The notes: generated by a model not told the origin, from the sequence alone. DNA of 40,355 bases from Syntrophus sp. GWC2_56_31 (GCA_001829875.1 MICN01000030.1:16354-56708); one strand, 5' to 3'. Shown: positions 1 through 8,856, counted from the first letter of the stretch. Made by a program: numbers and translations.

Positions 1-1365
1 CCCGATGGCGGCGACCATCGCTTCGATATGCAGATACTTTAGAGAGGTCACGTCCAGATCCCGACGGATCCATTCGACCATGTTTTGGTATCTTTTTGAA
101 CGATGATCGAGATACTCTTCCGGGTATTTTTCTTTTCCCCTTTCCAGGTCGCGAATAGCCCGGTGGGCGGCCAGTTCGGCGACGGATCTTGTCGATGAGG
201 CATATATGCATGGAAACATCAGCGGCGGACAGGCCGGTCGGATATGAATCTCTTTCGCCCCGTTGTCCCAGAGTTTCCGAATCGTGTAATTCTTGAGCTG
301 CGTCCCCCGGACAATCGAATCCTCGCAGATCACCATCCGGTTGCCCCGGATTACATCTTGAATGGCGCTGAGCTTCATGGTCGCGACAAGATCTCTGATG
401 TCCTGCGAAGGAGGGGTGTAGCTCCTCCCGTAACCCGGTGTATACTTGACTAACGGTCTGCGGAATGGAAGCCCGGACTCCATGGCATAGCCGATGGCGT
501 GGCCGACACCCGAATCCGGGACGCCGGCCACCAGGTCTGCTTCGACATCATCGCTTCTGGCCATGGCTTGACCGCATCGCTCCCGTGCGTTTTCAACATT
601 GATCCCTTCGTAGACCGACGCCGGATATCCCGTATAGATCCACAGAAAGGCGCAGACATGCATTTCCCCGCCTGCCGGTCGCTCTTCCCGGATTCCCTTT
701 CGGTCCATACGGACGATCTCCCCAGGTCCAAGCGAACGGACCTGCTCATAACCCAGGTTGGGAAAAGAACTTGATTCGGTGGCCGCTGCGTAGCCCGGCG
801 AGGACCCGTCTGATCCGACCTCCCGTCCGATGACCAGAGGGAAGCGACCATACCTGTCCCGGGCTGCATAGATTCCCTCGCTGGTCATCAGGAGCAGACA
901 GACCGACCCTTCGATCGCCTGCTGCATCCTGAAGATCCCATCGACGATGCTCTCGCTCCGGTTGATCAACTTGGCAACGAGTTCCACGCTATTCACACCT
1001 CCATCCGCCATCTCGTTGAAGGAGGCGCCCTCCCGGAGGAGTTTTGCGGTAAGATCATCCTTGTTTGTGATCAGGCCGGTTGCGGCCAGGGCGTAGGTTC
1101 CAAATTTCGATCGGATGATCAGCGGCTGGGGAGACTGGTCATCGATGGCGCCGATGCCTGCCCAACCCTCGGTCTTCTTGTAATCGTCGACAAAACGAGA
1201 CTTGAACTGGGCCTGGCTGATACTGTGGATCGTGTTGCAGAAGCCGTCGGCGCCGAGCACAGCCAGCCCCGCGTTCTCCGTCCCGAGGTGGGAGTGATAA
1301 TCCGTTCCGTAAAAAAGAGGTTTCGTGCAATTCCCGTTGGATACGACACCAAAGATGCCACCCAT
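1..1365 (-). CDS. PurF-like amidophosphoribosyltransferase paralogue, 3' end beyond window
   Basis: I translated this frame by hand: 455 codons are open from ATG 1365 to the window edge with no stop. The ORF track misses it because the stop lies outside. The N-terminal half resembles a class II (Ntn) glutamine amidotransferase domain and the C-terminal half a type I phosphoribosyltransferase with the PRPP loop CEDSIVRGTQ. Classical PurF makes 5-phosphoribosylamine from PRPP and glutamine in the first step of purine synthesis. Here the protein starts MGGIFGVVS, so Gly occupies the place of the catalytic Cys after Met, and the usual HRG glutamine-domain motif reads HSHLGTENAG. Glutaminase activity is therefore doubtful; it may use ammonia or have another role. 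A GGAGA ribosome site precedes the ATG, and coaD ends 27 bases upstream. Family membership is confident, function is not. Confidence 0.85.
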   Translation of the reverse strand, partial: MGGIFGVVSNGNCTKPLFYGTDYHSHLGTENAGLAVLGADGFCNTIHSISQAQFKSRFVDDYKKTEGWAGIGAIDDQSPQPLIIRSKFGTYALAATGLITNKDDLTAKLLREGASFNEMADGGVNSVELVAKLINRSESIVDGIFRMQQAIEGSVCLLLMTSEGIYAARDRYGRFPLVIGREVGSDGSSPGYAAATESSSFPNLGYEQVRSLGPGEIVRMDRKGIREERPAGGEMHVCAFLWIYTGYPASVYEGINVENARERCGQAMARSDDVEADLVAGVPDSGVGHAIGYAMESGLPFRRPLVKYTPGYGRSYTPPSQDIRDLVATMKLSAIQDVIRGNRMVICEDSIVRGTQLKNYTIRKLWDNGAKEIHIRPACPPLMFPCIYASSTRSVAELAAHRAIRDLERGKEKYPEEYLDHRSKRYQNMVEWIRRDLDVTSLKYLHIEAMVAAIG

Positions 1366-1392
1366 GTTCGTTATCTCCAGAAGGTTGAACCG

Positions 1393-1902
1393 TTATGTTT
1401 TAGATACATCATCGATCTTTTTGTTGGCATATTTTTCTATCAGTTTCTGATTCACACGCTCCGGGACCAGACCCTTGACGGAACCGCCGTGGCTGGCCGC
1501 CTCATTGATGATGGTCGAACTGGTATAAAACCACTTGTAGCCCGTCATGAGAAAAACGGTCTCGATGTCCCGGTTCAGTCTCCGGTTGATGAGGGCCAGC
1601 TGAAATTCGTATTCGAAATCGGAAAGGGCGCGCAGTCCCCTGAGTATCACGTTCGCCCCCGCATCCTTCACAAAGTCCACCAGGAGTCCGCCGAAGCTCT
1701 CGACGCGTATGTTGTCGCAGTCTTTGATCACCTCCCGGATCATCTCCAGCCGTTCATCCACCGAAAACAGAGACTTTTTGTTCGGATTGTAGGCGATCAG
1801 AACAATGAGTTCATCGAACATCCTGAGGCCCCGATTAATGATGTCCACGTGACCGTTTGTGATCGGATCGAACGACCCGGGATACACCGCTATTTTTTTC
1901 AT
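1393..1902 (-). CDS. coaD: Phosphopantetheine adenylyltransferase
   Basis: CoaD transfers AMP from ATP to 4'-phosphopantetheine, giving dephospho-CoA, the penultimate step of coenzyme A synthesis in the cytoplasm. The 169-aa product begins MKKIAVYPGSFDPITNGH, the nucleotidyltransferase signature with the catalytic (T/N)GH motif. It also carries ILRGLRALSDFEYE, characteristic of bacterial CoaD, and TGYKWFYTSSTIIN near residues 119-132. Length matches the family (about 160-170 aa). It starts five bases after the rsmD stop, and the pairing rsmD-coaD is common in bacteria, so the two are very probably cotranscribed. No anomaly was seen. Confidence 0.97.
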   Translation of the reverse strand: MKKIAVYPGSFDPITNGHVDIINRGLRMFDELIVLIAYNPNKKSLFSVDERLEMIREVIKDCDNIRVESFGGLLVDFVKDAGANVILRGLRALSDFEYEFQLALINRRLNRDIETVFLMTGYKWFYTSSTIINEAASHGGSVKGLVPERVNQKLIEKYANKKIDDVSKT

Positions 1903-1907
1903 CCGTC

Positions 1908-2468
1908 TTATTCCTCTCTGCGTTTTTTCATGAAAGTCAACAGCGTATCGCCGTACCGCCGCTGATCGCTCACCACCAGCGCTTCGGTGACGGATTGTTC
2001 CAGTGGTTCCCGCAGCGAATGCTGCAGGATGATGATGCCGTCTTCGGTCAGGAGTTCCCCACTTTCCAGACGGGTCAGGATTTTTGTGAGAAAACCCTCT
2101 TCATAGGGAGGGTCGGTGAAGAGAAGATCAAAACACGCCCCTCTTTTTCGCAGACGCCTTATTCCCTCTTCCGCATCTGCCGCGATCACCTCTGCCCGTC
2201 CTTCGAATCCCAGAAATCGGAGGTTTTGCCGGATGGCTTCGATCAGGCGCAGGTCTTTTTCAACGAATACCGCGCCGCACGCCCCTCTGCTCAGGGCTTC
2301 CAGTCCGACATTACCGCAGCCGGCAAAGAGATCGAGAATCGAATTCCCTTCGACCGATCCGAGAATATCGAAAAGCGCCCCCTTGACCCGATCGGTGGTA
2401 GGCCTGATACGGCAGCCAGCGGGAAGGCGAATCGTCCTTCCCCTGGACTGACCCCCGATGATCCTCAT
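1908..2468 (-). CDS. rsmD: 16S rRNA (guanine(966)-N2)-methyltransferase RsmD
   Basis: RsmD methylates G966 of 16S rRNA using S-adenosylmethionine. The track ORF is longer (213 aa), but the true start is the internal MRIIGGQSRGR, giving 186 aa, the normal family size. That ATG overlaps the asd stop codon as ATGA, so translation is probably coupled. Visible motifs are the SAM-binding LDLFAGCGNVGLEALSRGA (roughly residues 45-63) and the N-methyltransferase catalytic motif FTDPPYEEG. The extra N-terminal residues in the track ORF are just asd sequence in another frame. Gene order asd-rsmD-coaD supports the call. Confidence 0.95.
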   Translation of the reverse strand: MRIIGGQSRGRTIRLPAGCRIRPTTDRVKGALFDILGSVEGNSILDLFAGCGNVGLEALSRGACGAVFVEKDLRLIEAIRQNLRFLGFEGRAEVIAADAEEGIRRLRKRGACFDLLFTDPPYEEGFLTKILTRLESGELLTEDGIIILQHSLREPLEQSVTEALVVSDQRRYGDTLLTFMKKRREE

Positions 2469-3481
2469 AGATATTTCTGGATCAGGATTTCGGCAATCTG
2501 AACGGCGTTGAGCGCCGCGCCTTTCCGGATGTTGTCCGACACCACCCACATATTGATACCGTTCGGAATGGATTCGTCTTCCCGGATCCTGCCGACCAGG
2601 GTATCATCGCTGCCGGCGGCATCGATCGCCAGCGGATAGAGCTTTACCCGCGGATTGTCGACGACCCGGACACCCGGTGCAGATGCCAGCAGACTTCGGA
2701 CCTCGTCGGCGGTGATTTTCTTTTCCGTTTCGATGTTGATGGACTCGGAATGCGCATAGAATACAGGCACCCGCACCGTCGTTGCCGTCACTGCAATTGT
2801 GGGATCGTTCATGATCTTCTTGGTCTCATTGACCATCTTCATCTCTTCCTTCGTGTAACCGTTATCTAAAAAGACATCGATCTGGGGAAGGCAGTTGAAG
2901 GCGATCCTGTGGGGATAGACCTTGATCACGGGGTCCTGTCCGTTGAGGAGGGCGCGGGTCTGAAGCGAAAGCTCTTCGATGGCCTTTTTCCCCGTTCCTG
3001 AGACGGCCTGATATGTCGACACCACGATCCTTTTGATCCGCGCGGCATCGTGGATCGGCTTGAGCGCCACGACCATCTGAATGGTGGAACAATTCGGATT
3101 GGCAATGATCCCCCGGTTCTTGTAAAGCGCAATCGCTTCCGCATTCACCTCCGGGACGACCAGGGGGATCTCCGGAACCATGCGGAAGACGCTGGTATTG
3201 TCGATCACGATACATCCGGCCTGGGCGGCCAGGGGTGCAAACTTTTCACTGACACTCCCCCCCGGTGAAAACAGGCCGATTTGCACGCCTTGGAAGGAGC
3301 TCTCGGACAACACCTCGACCGGTAAAAGCTCTCCCCGGAAAGCGAGCTTCTTTCCCACCGATCTTTCCGACGCGAGCAGGGTCAGCTTTCCGACCGGGAA
3401 CCGGCGCTCTTCGAGGATTTTGATCATTTCATTGCCAACGGCTCCCGTGGCTCCCGCAACGGCGACATTGTAAGTTTTCAT
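2465..3481 (-). CDS. asd: Aspartate-semialdehyde dehydrogenase
   Basis: Asd reduces aspartyl phosphate to aspartate semialdehyde with NADPH, the branch point to lysine, diaminopimelate, threonine and methionine. The chosen start (MKTYNVAVAGATGAVG, ATG 3481) has GGGGAG six bases upstream and puts the NADP-binding GATGAVG at the very N-terminus, as in the family; the track ORF adds 33 unsupported residues. The product is 338 aa. ANPNCSTIQ near residue 130 contains the catalytic Cys, SGTGKKAIEEL follows, and RVPVFYAHSE holds the conserved catalytic-region His. The gene is followed directly by rsmD (ATGA overlap). Confidence 0.97.
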   Translation of the reverse strand: MKTYNVAVAGATGAVGNEMIKILEERRFPVGKLTLLASERSVGKKLAFRGELLPVEVLSESSFQGVQIGLFSPGGSVSEKFAPLAAQAGCIVIDNTSVFRMVPEIPLVVPEVNAEAIALYKNRGIIANPNCSTIQMVVALKPIHDAARIKRIVVSTYQAVSGTGKKAIEELSLQTRALLNGQDPVIKVYPHRIAFNCLPQIDVFLDNGYTKEEMKMVNETKKIMNDPTIAVTATTVRVPVFYAHSESINIETEKKITADEVRSLLASAPGVRVVDNPRVKLYPLAIDAAGSDDTLVGRIREDESIPNGINMWVVSDNIRKGAALNAVQIAEILIQKYL

Positions 3482-3558
3482 CTCATACTCCCCATTGGGT
3501 CGTTCTTTACTCCCATCAGTTCCGGATGGTACGAGTCTCTTTTCAGACTGCGGCGCTT

Positions 3559-4341
3559 CTAAAACGGTTGGTCCCGGCACTGCAGCTTCTTTTCCCTGCT
3601 CTCTTTAACCATCTTACGAATGAGCCTGCAGCCGGCCCACACCGGACCCGAAAGGCTGTATCCGAATGTGAACGTGAACATCATGATCTCCGGTTCCGCC
3701 ACCACGATCACCAAAATCAATACGATCAGTACAAAGGACATGAACGGCTTGCGTGAGAAGAAATTGAGATCCTTGAAACTGTAATATTTTATACTGCTGA
3801 CCATGAACAGGGAGAGAGCGACGACGCCAAGCATGATCGGCAGCTCTGAAAAGCGTCCCTCGCCGCCCATGTAGTAGTAAAGCAGTACGCCCGTGGCCAC
3901 CACGGCGGCCCCTCCCGGAATGGGAAGACCGTTAAAAACCCGGCTGTCGATCACCCCTACCTGGACATTAAACCTCGCCAGACGAAGCGCGCCGCAGACG
4001 CAAAAAAGAAACGCCGCCAGCCAGCCCCACTTCCCATAAGCGATCAGCGACCAGTTATATACAAGCAGTGCCGGCGCCACACCGAATGTGACCAGATCGC
4101 ACAAGGAATCGTACTCTCCGCCAAATTTGCTTGTCGTGTGGGTAATCCTGGCAATCCGACCGTCCAGACCGTCCAAAACCGCCGCGATAAGTATTGCGAC
4201 GGCTGCAATCTCATACATCCCTTTCATGGAGGCAATCGCTGCATAGAATCCGCAGAAAAGATTGGCCGTAGTAAAAAGGTTGGGCAGGACATAAATCCCT
4301 TTTTTCATGCGGTCTCTTCTTAACGAATGAACTCTTTTCAT
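3559..4341 (-). CDS. pssA: CDP-diacylglycerol-serine O-phosphatidyltransferase
   Basis: PssA condenses CDP-diacylglycerol with serine to phosphatidylserine at the inner membrane. The 260-aa hydrophobic protein contains the CDP-alcohol phosphatidyltransferase signature, visible as DGLDGRIARITH followed by SKFGGEYDSLCD near residues 58-82, and about seven or eight hydrophobic segments, the type found in the membrane-embedded PssA family. The first ATG (4341) overlaps the psd stop codon as ATGA and has AGGAGAG upstream, so I kept it; a second in-frame ATG 33 bases later (MKKGIY) is a possible alternative. With psd directly upstream, the two genes supply phosphatidylethanolamine. Confidence 0.95.
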   Translation of the reverse strand: MKRVHSLRRDRMKKGIYVLPNLFTTANLFCGFYAAIASMKGMYEIAAVAILIAAVLDGLDGRIARITHTTSKFGGEYDSLCDLVTFGVAPALLVYNWSLIAYGKWGWLAAFLFCVCGALRLARFNVQVGVIDSRVFNGLPIPGGAAVVATGVLLYYYMGGEGRFSELPIMLGVVALSLFMVSSIKYYSFKDLNFFSRKPFMSFVLIVLILVIVVAEPEIMMFTFTFGYSLSGPVWAGCRLIRKMVKESREKKLQCRDQPF

Positions 4342-4979
4342 ATCAGCTCTCCTATCGGCGTCTCACCGGCCCTGACCTTATCCCCGATCTTCACCAGGGG
4401 TGTTGAACCGAGAGGCAAAAAAACTTCCACCCGCGAACCAAACCGGATCAGACCGAACCGTTCCCCTTTTTTAACCTCCATACCCTCTTTCATCCAACAG
4501 ACAATTCTCCTCGCAATCAGACCGGCGATTTGTACAACCATGATCTCCCGCCCATCATCCCTCCGGATCACAACGGCGTTCTTTTCGTTGAGCGCCGATG
4601 CCTTGTCCAAATTGGCCGACAGGAACTTGCCCGGCGAGTAAAGGATCGAGACGATTCGACCGTAACAGGGAATCCGGTTCACATGAACATTGAACACGTT
4701 CATGAAAATGCTGATTTTCAGGTAAGACCGGTCGGAACCACCCCCGCTCGATACCTCCTCGATTCGGATCACCTTTCCATCCGCGGGCGCGGTAAACTGA
4801 AGGGGGTTTTGCGGTGTCGTTCTTTCCGGATTACGGAAGAACCAGACCACGAAAAGCGTCAACAAGAAAAGCAGCCCCGCAACCCAGAAAAACCCTGCGA
4901 GAAAAGCGATGATCGCCGCCGCCCCCGGCGGGATGATCAAGGGGATGCCTTCTTTCACTATTGCACTGCTGTGATTCAT
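4338..4979 (-). CDS. psd: Phosphatidylserine decarboxylase (short form, proenzyme)
   Basis: Psd decarboxylates phosphatidylserine to phosphatidylethanolamine with a pyruvoyl group made by self-cleavage. This is the short (about 215-aa) form: a hydrophobic N-terminal hairpin at residues about 10-45, a conserved FTAPADGKV, NVFNVHVNRIP in the middle, and RFGSRVEVFLP near the C-terminus, where Gly-Ser is the expected cleavage and pyruvoyl site. The track ORF starts at a GTG (5009), but a good promoter at 5024-5052 would put the transcript start about eight bases before that GTG, so ATG 4979 (MNHSSAIVKEG) is preferred. Its purine-rich ribosome site is rather distant, so the start is not certain. 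The stop overlaps the pssA ATG. Confidence 0.93.
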   Translation of the reverse strand: MNHSSAIVKEGIPLIIPPGAAAIIAFLAGFFWVAGLLFLLTLFVVWFFRNPERTTPQNPLQFTAPADGKVIRIEEVSSGGGSDRSYLKISIFMNVFNVHVNRIPCYGRIVSILYSPGKFLSANLDKASALNEKNAVVIRRDDGREIMVVQIAGLIARRIVCWMKEGMEVKKGERFGLIRFGSRVEVFLPLGSTPLVKIGDKVRAGETPIGELI

Positions 4980-5023
4980 TTCGTTCGGCAAACGCCGCCC
5001 CCTCTCCACCAGTCAATGAGCGT

Positions 5024-5052
5024 AATTTACCGTATTTTATTTAAGATGTCAA
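5024..5052 (-). promoter_or_regulatory. Sigma70-like promoter for psd-pssA-asd-rsmD-coaD-purF-like
   Basis: On the minus strand TTGACA (5052-5047), a 17-base spacer and TAAATT (5029-5024) form a -35 and -10 pair. The -35 is perfect and the -10 matches four of six consensus bases, in an A+T-rich gap between tsaB and psd. The predicted transcription start near 5017 lies upstream of psd and gives the downstream six-gene run its own promoter. Confidence 0.6.
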
Positions 5053-5085
5053 TATTCATGAGTATACACAGGTTCTCCGGTACGG

Positions 5086-5787
5086 TTAACGGTTGATGGC
5101 AGTGCCGAAGCCCGCTTTTGTCTCGGCCTCGGAGAGCCTGAGATATCTCGGGGTAAAAGTGAGAGTATCAAGAACGCTGCCGCCATGATATCTGCGCAGA
5201 CCGATCAGACCAACTGCGGACCCCAGCAGCTTTTGCTGACCTCTGCCGCACACAATACCCCGGTGGGTCTCGCCGATGAGCTTCGCATGACGCACCGCAC
5301 CGTCCCCCAGAAAAACAATCGCTTCCTGATCCAGATTTTTAAGAAACAGTGTGATGTCGATAAGCTTCTCCGATGTCACTGCCTGCGGAACACCGTCGGA
5401 TCCGATCCTGAATAGGCCGGTATAAACCTGGTTATTCCCCGCATCGATAAGCGGACAGATCAGCCCGGACGAGTGGACGGCATTCATGGCCAGGGTCTCC
5501 AGTGTGGAAACCCCGACAACCGGTGCTGACATTGCCAGGGCCAGTCCCTTGACCGTGCTCACCCCGATTCTGAGTCCCGTAAACGAGCCGGGGCCCACCG
5601 TACAAGCCAGCAGGTCCACCTCCTTCAGTGTCTTCCCCGTCAGAATAAACAGCTGTTCGAGGGCCGAAAGCAGGACTTCGGTATGATGCCTGCCCGAACG
5701 GAGATAAAGCTCGCCCCGTATATCCTCCTCCTCTAGAAGGGCCAGGCCGATGGTTTTCGTTGCACACTCTATTGCCAGGGTCAGCAT
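5086..5787 (-). CDS. tsaB: tRNA threonylcarbamoyladenosine biosynthesis protein TsaB
   Basis: TsaB is the non-catalytic partner of TsaD in making the t6A modification at position 37 of ANN-decoding tRNAs. The 233-aa product starts MLTLAIECATKTIGLAL and has TVGPGSFTGLRIGVSTVKGLA around residues 63-83, the diagnostic TsaB signature within an ASKHA-type fold. The length is typical. The gene begins two bases after the rseP stop, so it closes the uppS-cdsA-dxr-rseP run. The next gene, psd, has its own promoter in the 106-base gap. Confidence 0.95.
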   Translation of the reverse strand: MLTLAIECATKTIGLALLEEEDIRGELYLRSGRHHTEVLLSALEQLFILTGKTLKEVDLLACTVGPGSFTGLRIGVSTVKGLALAMSAPVVGVSTLETLAMNAVHSSGLICPLIDAGNNQVYTGLFRIGSDGVPQAVTSEKLIDITLFLKNLDQEAIVFLGDGAVRHAKLIGETHRGIVCGRGQQKLLGSAVGLIGLRRYHGGSVLDTLTFTPRYLRLSEAETKAGFGTAINR

Positions 5788-5789
5788 CT

Positions 5790-6887
5790 TTATTCTCGAA
5801 TCATCCGGATAAAGTCGTTTATCATTTTGATGTTCAGCCTATCTATGTCCATCATGAATACAAAAACCATCAGGAGGATCAAAAGAACAAAACCTATCTG
5901 CTGGGCCTTTTCCCGCCACCGGAGGTTGACCTCTCGCCCCGTCGCCATTTCTATCAGGTAGAACAGCAGGTGCCCGCCGTCCAAAACCGGAACCGGCAGG
6001 AGGTTGAGGATCGCCAGGTTGATGCTCAGCATCGCCATAAACAGGATGAAGGGAATGATCCCTTCTCTGACCTGCGCCCCGGCGATCTGGGCAATCAGTA
6101 TCGGCCCCCCCATGGTCTTCGGCGACACAACTCCTTGAAACATCTTGACAATGCTGATAACGGTCAGCTTACTGATCATCCATGTCTGGCGGAGGCCCCT
6201 GGCAAATGCGGATAAAGGATTTTGCCTTTCGATGACCGTGCGGGGCAAGGGGCTGATGCCGATTTTATAAGCCTCCACCGTTTCCCCGAATGGATTTGTG
6301 GTTTTCATGAGCGTCGGGATCACTGTGAGCGATACAGGCCGGTCGTCTCTATGAACGGTGATCAGGAGCGATTTCCCGTTGCTCTGGCTGATCGCCTCGG
6401 AGAGCTCGTCCCATTTCGTCACGGCGCGCCCGTCTATATCGACGACCTTATCGCCGCTTTTCATGCCGGCGCCAAGCGCGGGAGAATCGGGCTGCAGGTT
6501 TCCTATTTCCGCGGTGAGAACGGGAAGGCCGATCATGTTTACCATCGTGAAAATCGCAATGGCCAGCAGCAGATTAAAGCTGGGACCCGCAGCGACAATC
6601 CCGATCCTTTTCAGAACGGGCTGCTGCATGAAGGATTTTTTCATCTCCTCCGCCGATAACTCCTCGCCGGGGGATTCACCGAGAAGTTTTACATATCCGC
6701 CTAAAGGGATCAGGGAGAGAAGATATTCGGTCTCCCCGATTTTTTTGCCGATGACCCGCGGCCCGAAACCAAGCGAAAATTTCATGACCCCGACCCCGGC
6801 CCTTTTGGCCATCAGAAAATGGCCGAGTTCATGGACAAAGATCAGGACCCCGAGCAGGATAACGACCGATATAATGCTTATTCCCAT
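5790..6887 (-). CDS. rseP: RseP-type site-2 intramembrane zinc metalloprotease
   Basis: RseP cleaves membrane-spanning substrates such as anti-sigma factors and remnant signal peptides within the inner membrane. The 365-aa product has the zinc motif HELGH at residues 19-23 in the first membrane segment, the second conserved site NLLPVPVLDGGH near residue 295, one PDZ domain in between (about residues 125-205, containing GAGMKSGDKVVDIDGR), and three to four membrane segments. E. coli RseP has two PDZ domains; one is usual outside the gammaproteobacteria. It lies between dxr and tsaB, with gaps of seven and two bases. The actual substrate is not evident from the window. Confidence 0.95.
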   Translation of the reverse strand: MGISIISVVILLGVLIFVHELGHFLMAKRAGVGVMKFSLGFGPRVIGKKIGETEYLLSLIPLGGYVKLLGESPGEELSAEEMKKSFMQQPVLKRIGIVAAGPSFNLLLAIAIFTMVNMIGLPVLTAEIGNLQPDSPALGAGMKSGDKVVDIDGRAVTKWDELSEAISQSNGKSLLITVHRDDRPVSLTVIPTLMKTTNPFGETVEAYKIGISPLPRTVIERQNPLSAFARGLRQTWMISKLTVISIVKMFQGVVSPKTMGGPILIAQIAGAQVREGIIPFILFMAMLSINLAILNLLPVPVLDGGHLLFYLIEMATGREVNLRWREKAQQIGFVLLILLMVFVFMMDIDRLNIKMINDFIRMIRE

Positions 6888-6894
6888 TAATTCC

Positions 6895-8052
6895 TCATTT
6901 CCTTAATAATTTTTCCAATTCCTCCCGCGCCCACCGATCGGCGGCCAGAATAGCGTCAATGGTCGGCTCTTTCTGTACGCTGTGCCGGTCAAGAACCTCT
7001 TGAATCAAGCGGCAGATATCGTTAAAGCCGATTTTAGCATCGATAAAGGCCTCTACGGCACACTCATTGGCTCCATTCATCACAGCCGGCATCGTTCCCC
7101 CTATTTCAGCCGCCGTGTAAGCCAGTTGCAGGCAGGGAAACCTCTCTCGATCGGGCTTAATAAACTCCAAAACCCCCGCTTTAACGAGATCCAGAGGTGG
7201 GTCTGACCGACGGTGGAGCCGCCTGGGAAAAGCAAGGGCATAGGCAATGGGAATCCGCATGTCCGGCACTCCGAGCTGAGCAATCACGCTCCCATCCCGG
7301 TACTCTACCAGTGAATGGACGATGCTCTGGGGGTGGACGAGGACATCGATCGCGCTCAGGGGAATGCCGAACAGCCAGCCGGCTTCGATCGCTTCCAGCC
7401 CCTTGTTCATCATCGTTGCAGAATCTATCGTGATCTTTTTCCCCATCTCCCAGTTTGGATGCTTCAGCGCTTGTTCGGGTGTGACCGCCGTCAGCTCTTT
7501 TTGCGAGAGATGGAGGAAGGGTCCACCGGAGGCAGTCAGGATGATCCGTCGGACATCTTCGCGCCGATGCCCCTGAAGGCACTGGAAAATGGCGCTGTGT
7601 TCGCTGTCGATGGGAATGATGGGGACGCCCCTCTCTGCGGCCCTCCTCAGCACAATGCCGCCCGCCATGACCAGGGTTTCTTTATTGGCAAGGGCTATTG
7701 TCTTTCCTGCCGCGATCGCATCCAGGGTAGGAATAAGGCCTACCGCACCGACCATCGCAGATACGACCAGGTCCGCACCGGAAATGGCGGCCGCCTCGCG
7801 ATATCCTTCCGGCCCGAAGCGGACGGACGTTGCCGAATCTGCATGTAACATGCGACGAAGAGCGCAGGCATGCTCCTCATCGATTACCGCCGCCAGGCGC
7901 GGCCTGAAGCGCTCGATCTGGTTTTTTAGGAGCGCAATATTGCGGCCTGCCGCCAGGGCCGCCACGGTAAATTCATCCGGATATGATCCGATGACATCGA
8001 GGGTGCTGCAACCGATGGAACCGGTTGACCCTAGTAGAGAAATCCTCTTCAT
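6895..8052 (-). CDS. dxr: 1-deoxy-D-xylulose 5-phosphate reductoisomerase
   Basis: Dxr (IspC) converts deoxyxylulose phosphate to methylerythritol phosphate with NADPH, the committed step of the MEP isoprenoid pathway. The start MKRISLLGSTGSIG (ATG 8052) overlaps the cdsA stop as ATGA and places the NADPH-binding GSTGSIG at residues 8-14. The track ORF adds 18 residues that belong to cdsA in another frame. Further motifs are ANKETLVMAGG, SEHSAIFQCL, LTASGGPF and TMMNKGLEAIEAG. At 385 aa it has the usual length. The isoprenoid product feeds UppS, encoded in the same operon. Confidence 0.97.
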   Translation of the reverse strand: MKRISLLGSTGSIGCSTLDVIGSYPDEFTVAALAAGRNIALLKNQIERFRPRLAAVIDEEHACALRRMLHADSATSVRFGPEGYREAAAISGADLVVSAMVGAVGLIPTLDAIAAGKTIALANKETLVMAGGIVLRRAAERGVPIIPIDSEHSAIFQCLQGHRREDVRRIILTASGGPFLHLSQKELTAVTPEQALKHPNWEMGKKITIDSATMMNKGLEAIEAGWLFGIPLSAIDVLVHPQSIVHSLVEYRDGSVIAQLGVPDMRIPIAYALAFPRRLHRRSDPPLDLVKAGVLEFIKPDRERFPCLQLAYTAAEIGGTMPAVMNGANECAVEAFIDAKIGFNDICRLIQEVLDRHSVQKEPTIDAILAADRWAREELEKLLRK

Positions 8053-8855
8053 CGAATGATGAACACCCGATAATAGTAGACAAATGGCGTGATAAACATC
8101 AGACAATCCAACCGATCCAGAATCCCCCCGTGACCGGGCAGCATCGCACCGGAATCCTTGACCCCCGCGGTCCTTTTCAGGACCGACTCGCAGAGGTCCC
8201 CGAGCTGTCCTGCAATGCTTCCTACCAGCGCCATGATTACGGCATGCGGTACCGGCAGGAGCGGGAAAAAGAGCTGTCGGAAGAGTAGAGCGCCGGCAAT
8301 GCTCCCGACGACAAGCCCGATGGTCCCTTCTACGGTCTTTCCCGGACTGACTTTAGGGAGCAGTTTTGTCTTCCCCATTCTGCTTCCGACATAATAGGCG
8401 GCAATATCCCCGGAAAAGGCAAGAACCAAGATAAAAAATATCCAGTAAACCCCGCTCGATGTCTGACGGATCAGGATAAAATGGGACAGCAGAAGCGGGA
8501 TATACATGATCCCCACAATCACCTTCCCTACCCGTATCATATCCAACCCCTCTTCATCGACCCGAAGCAGGTTGAGCATCAGGATCACCATGACGGCGAA
8601 ACTCAAAACAGCCGTCAACAGGGCCCTGTCTCCGGCGGCAGCCGCCAGCAGAGTAAACAGCGCGACAACCAACGTCTCGGCTTTCTCCCACCGGAAACCC
8701 TTACCGAAGACCATCCGGTTATACTCCGCCATCCCGGCCAGTGTAGCAAAGGCAATCAACAGTGTGAACATCTCTTCCGGACCATAGGCAATAATCCCGA
8801 TGAGGATCGGTACGGCGATCACCCCGGTGGCCCATCGCTTCATGTGGGGGTTCAT
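8049..8855 (-). CDS. cdsA: Phosphatidate cytidylyltransferase
   Basis: CdsA makes CDP-diacylglycerol from phosphatidic acid and CTP at the inner membrane, the precursor used by PssA encoded further along the strand. The C-terminal signature GQLGDLCESVLKR followed by KDSGAMLPGHGGILDRLD is complete, and about seven or eight hydrophobic segments precede and surround it. I chose ATG 8855 (MNPHMKRWATG), one base after the uppS stop, with AAGAC upstream; this gives 268 aa, a normal length. The track ORF begins 77 residues earlier in sequence that is uppS in another frame. Confidence 0.96.
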   Translation of the reverse strand: MNPHMKRWATGVIAVPILIGIIAYGPEEMFTLLIAFATLAGMAEYNRMVFGKGFRWEKAETLVVALFTLLAAAAGDRALLTAVLSFAVMVILMLNLLRVDEEGLDMIRVGKVIVGIMYIPLLLSHFILIRQTSSGVYWIFFILVLAFSGDIAAYYVGSRMGKTKLLPKVSPGKTVEGTIGLVVGSIAGALLFRQLFFPLLPVPHAVIMALVGSIAGQLGDLCESVLKRTAGVKDSGAMLPGHGGILDRLDCLMFITPFVYYYRVFIIR

Positions 8856-8856
8856 T

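Noticed and set aside
450-1361. Several minus and plus ORFs of 60-140 aa (for example 450..869, 1119..1361, 499..774)
   Set aside because: They are shadows of the PurF-like gene, which is open through the whole segment in another frame.
1225-1965. 246-aa plus-strand ORF antisense to coaD
   Set aside because: coaD in the opposite strand has clear family motifs; this ORF has none and is typical of antisense open frames in G+C-rich coding DNA.
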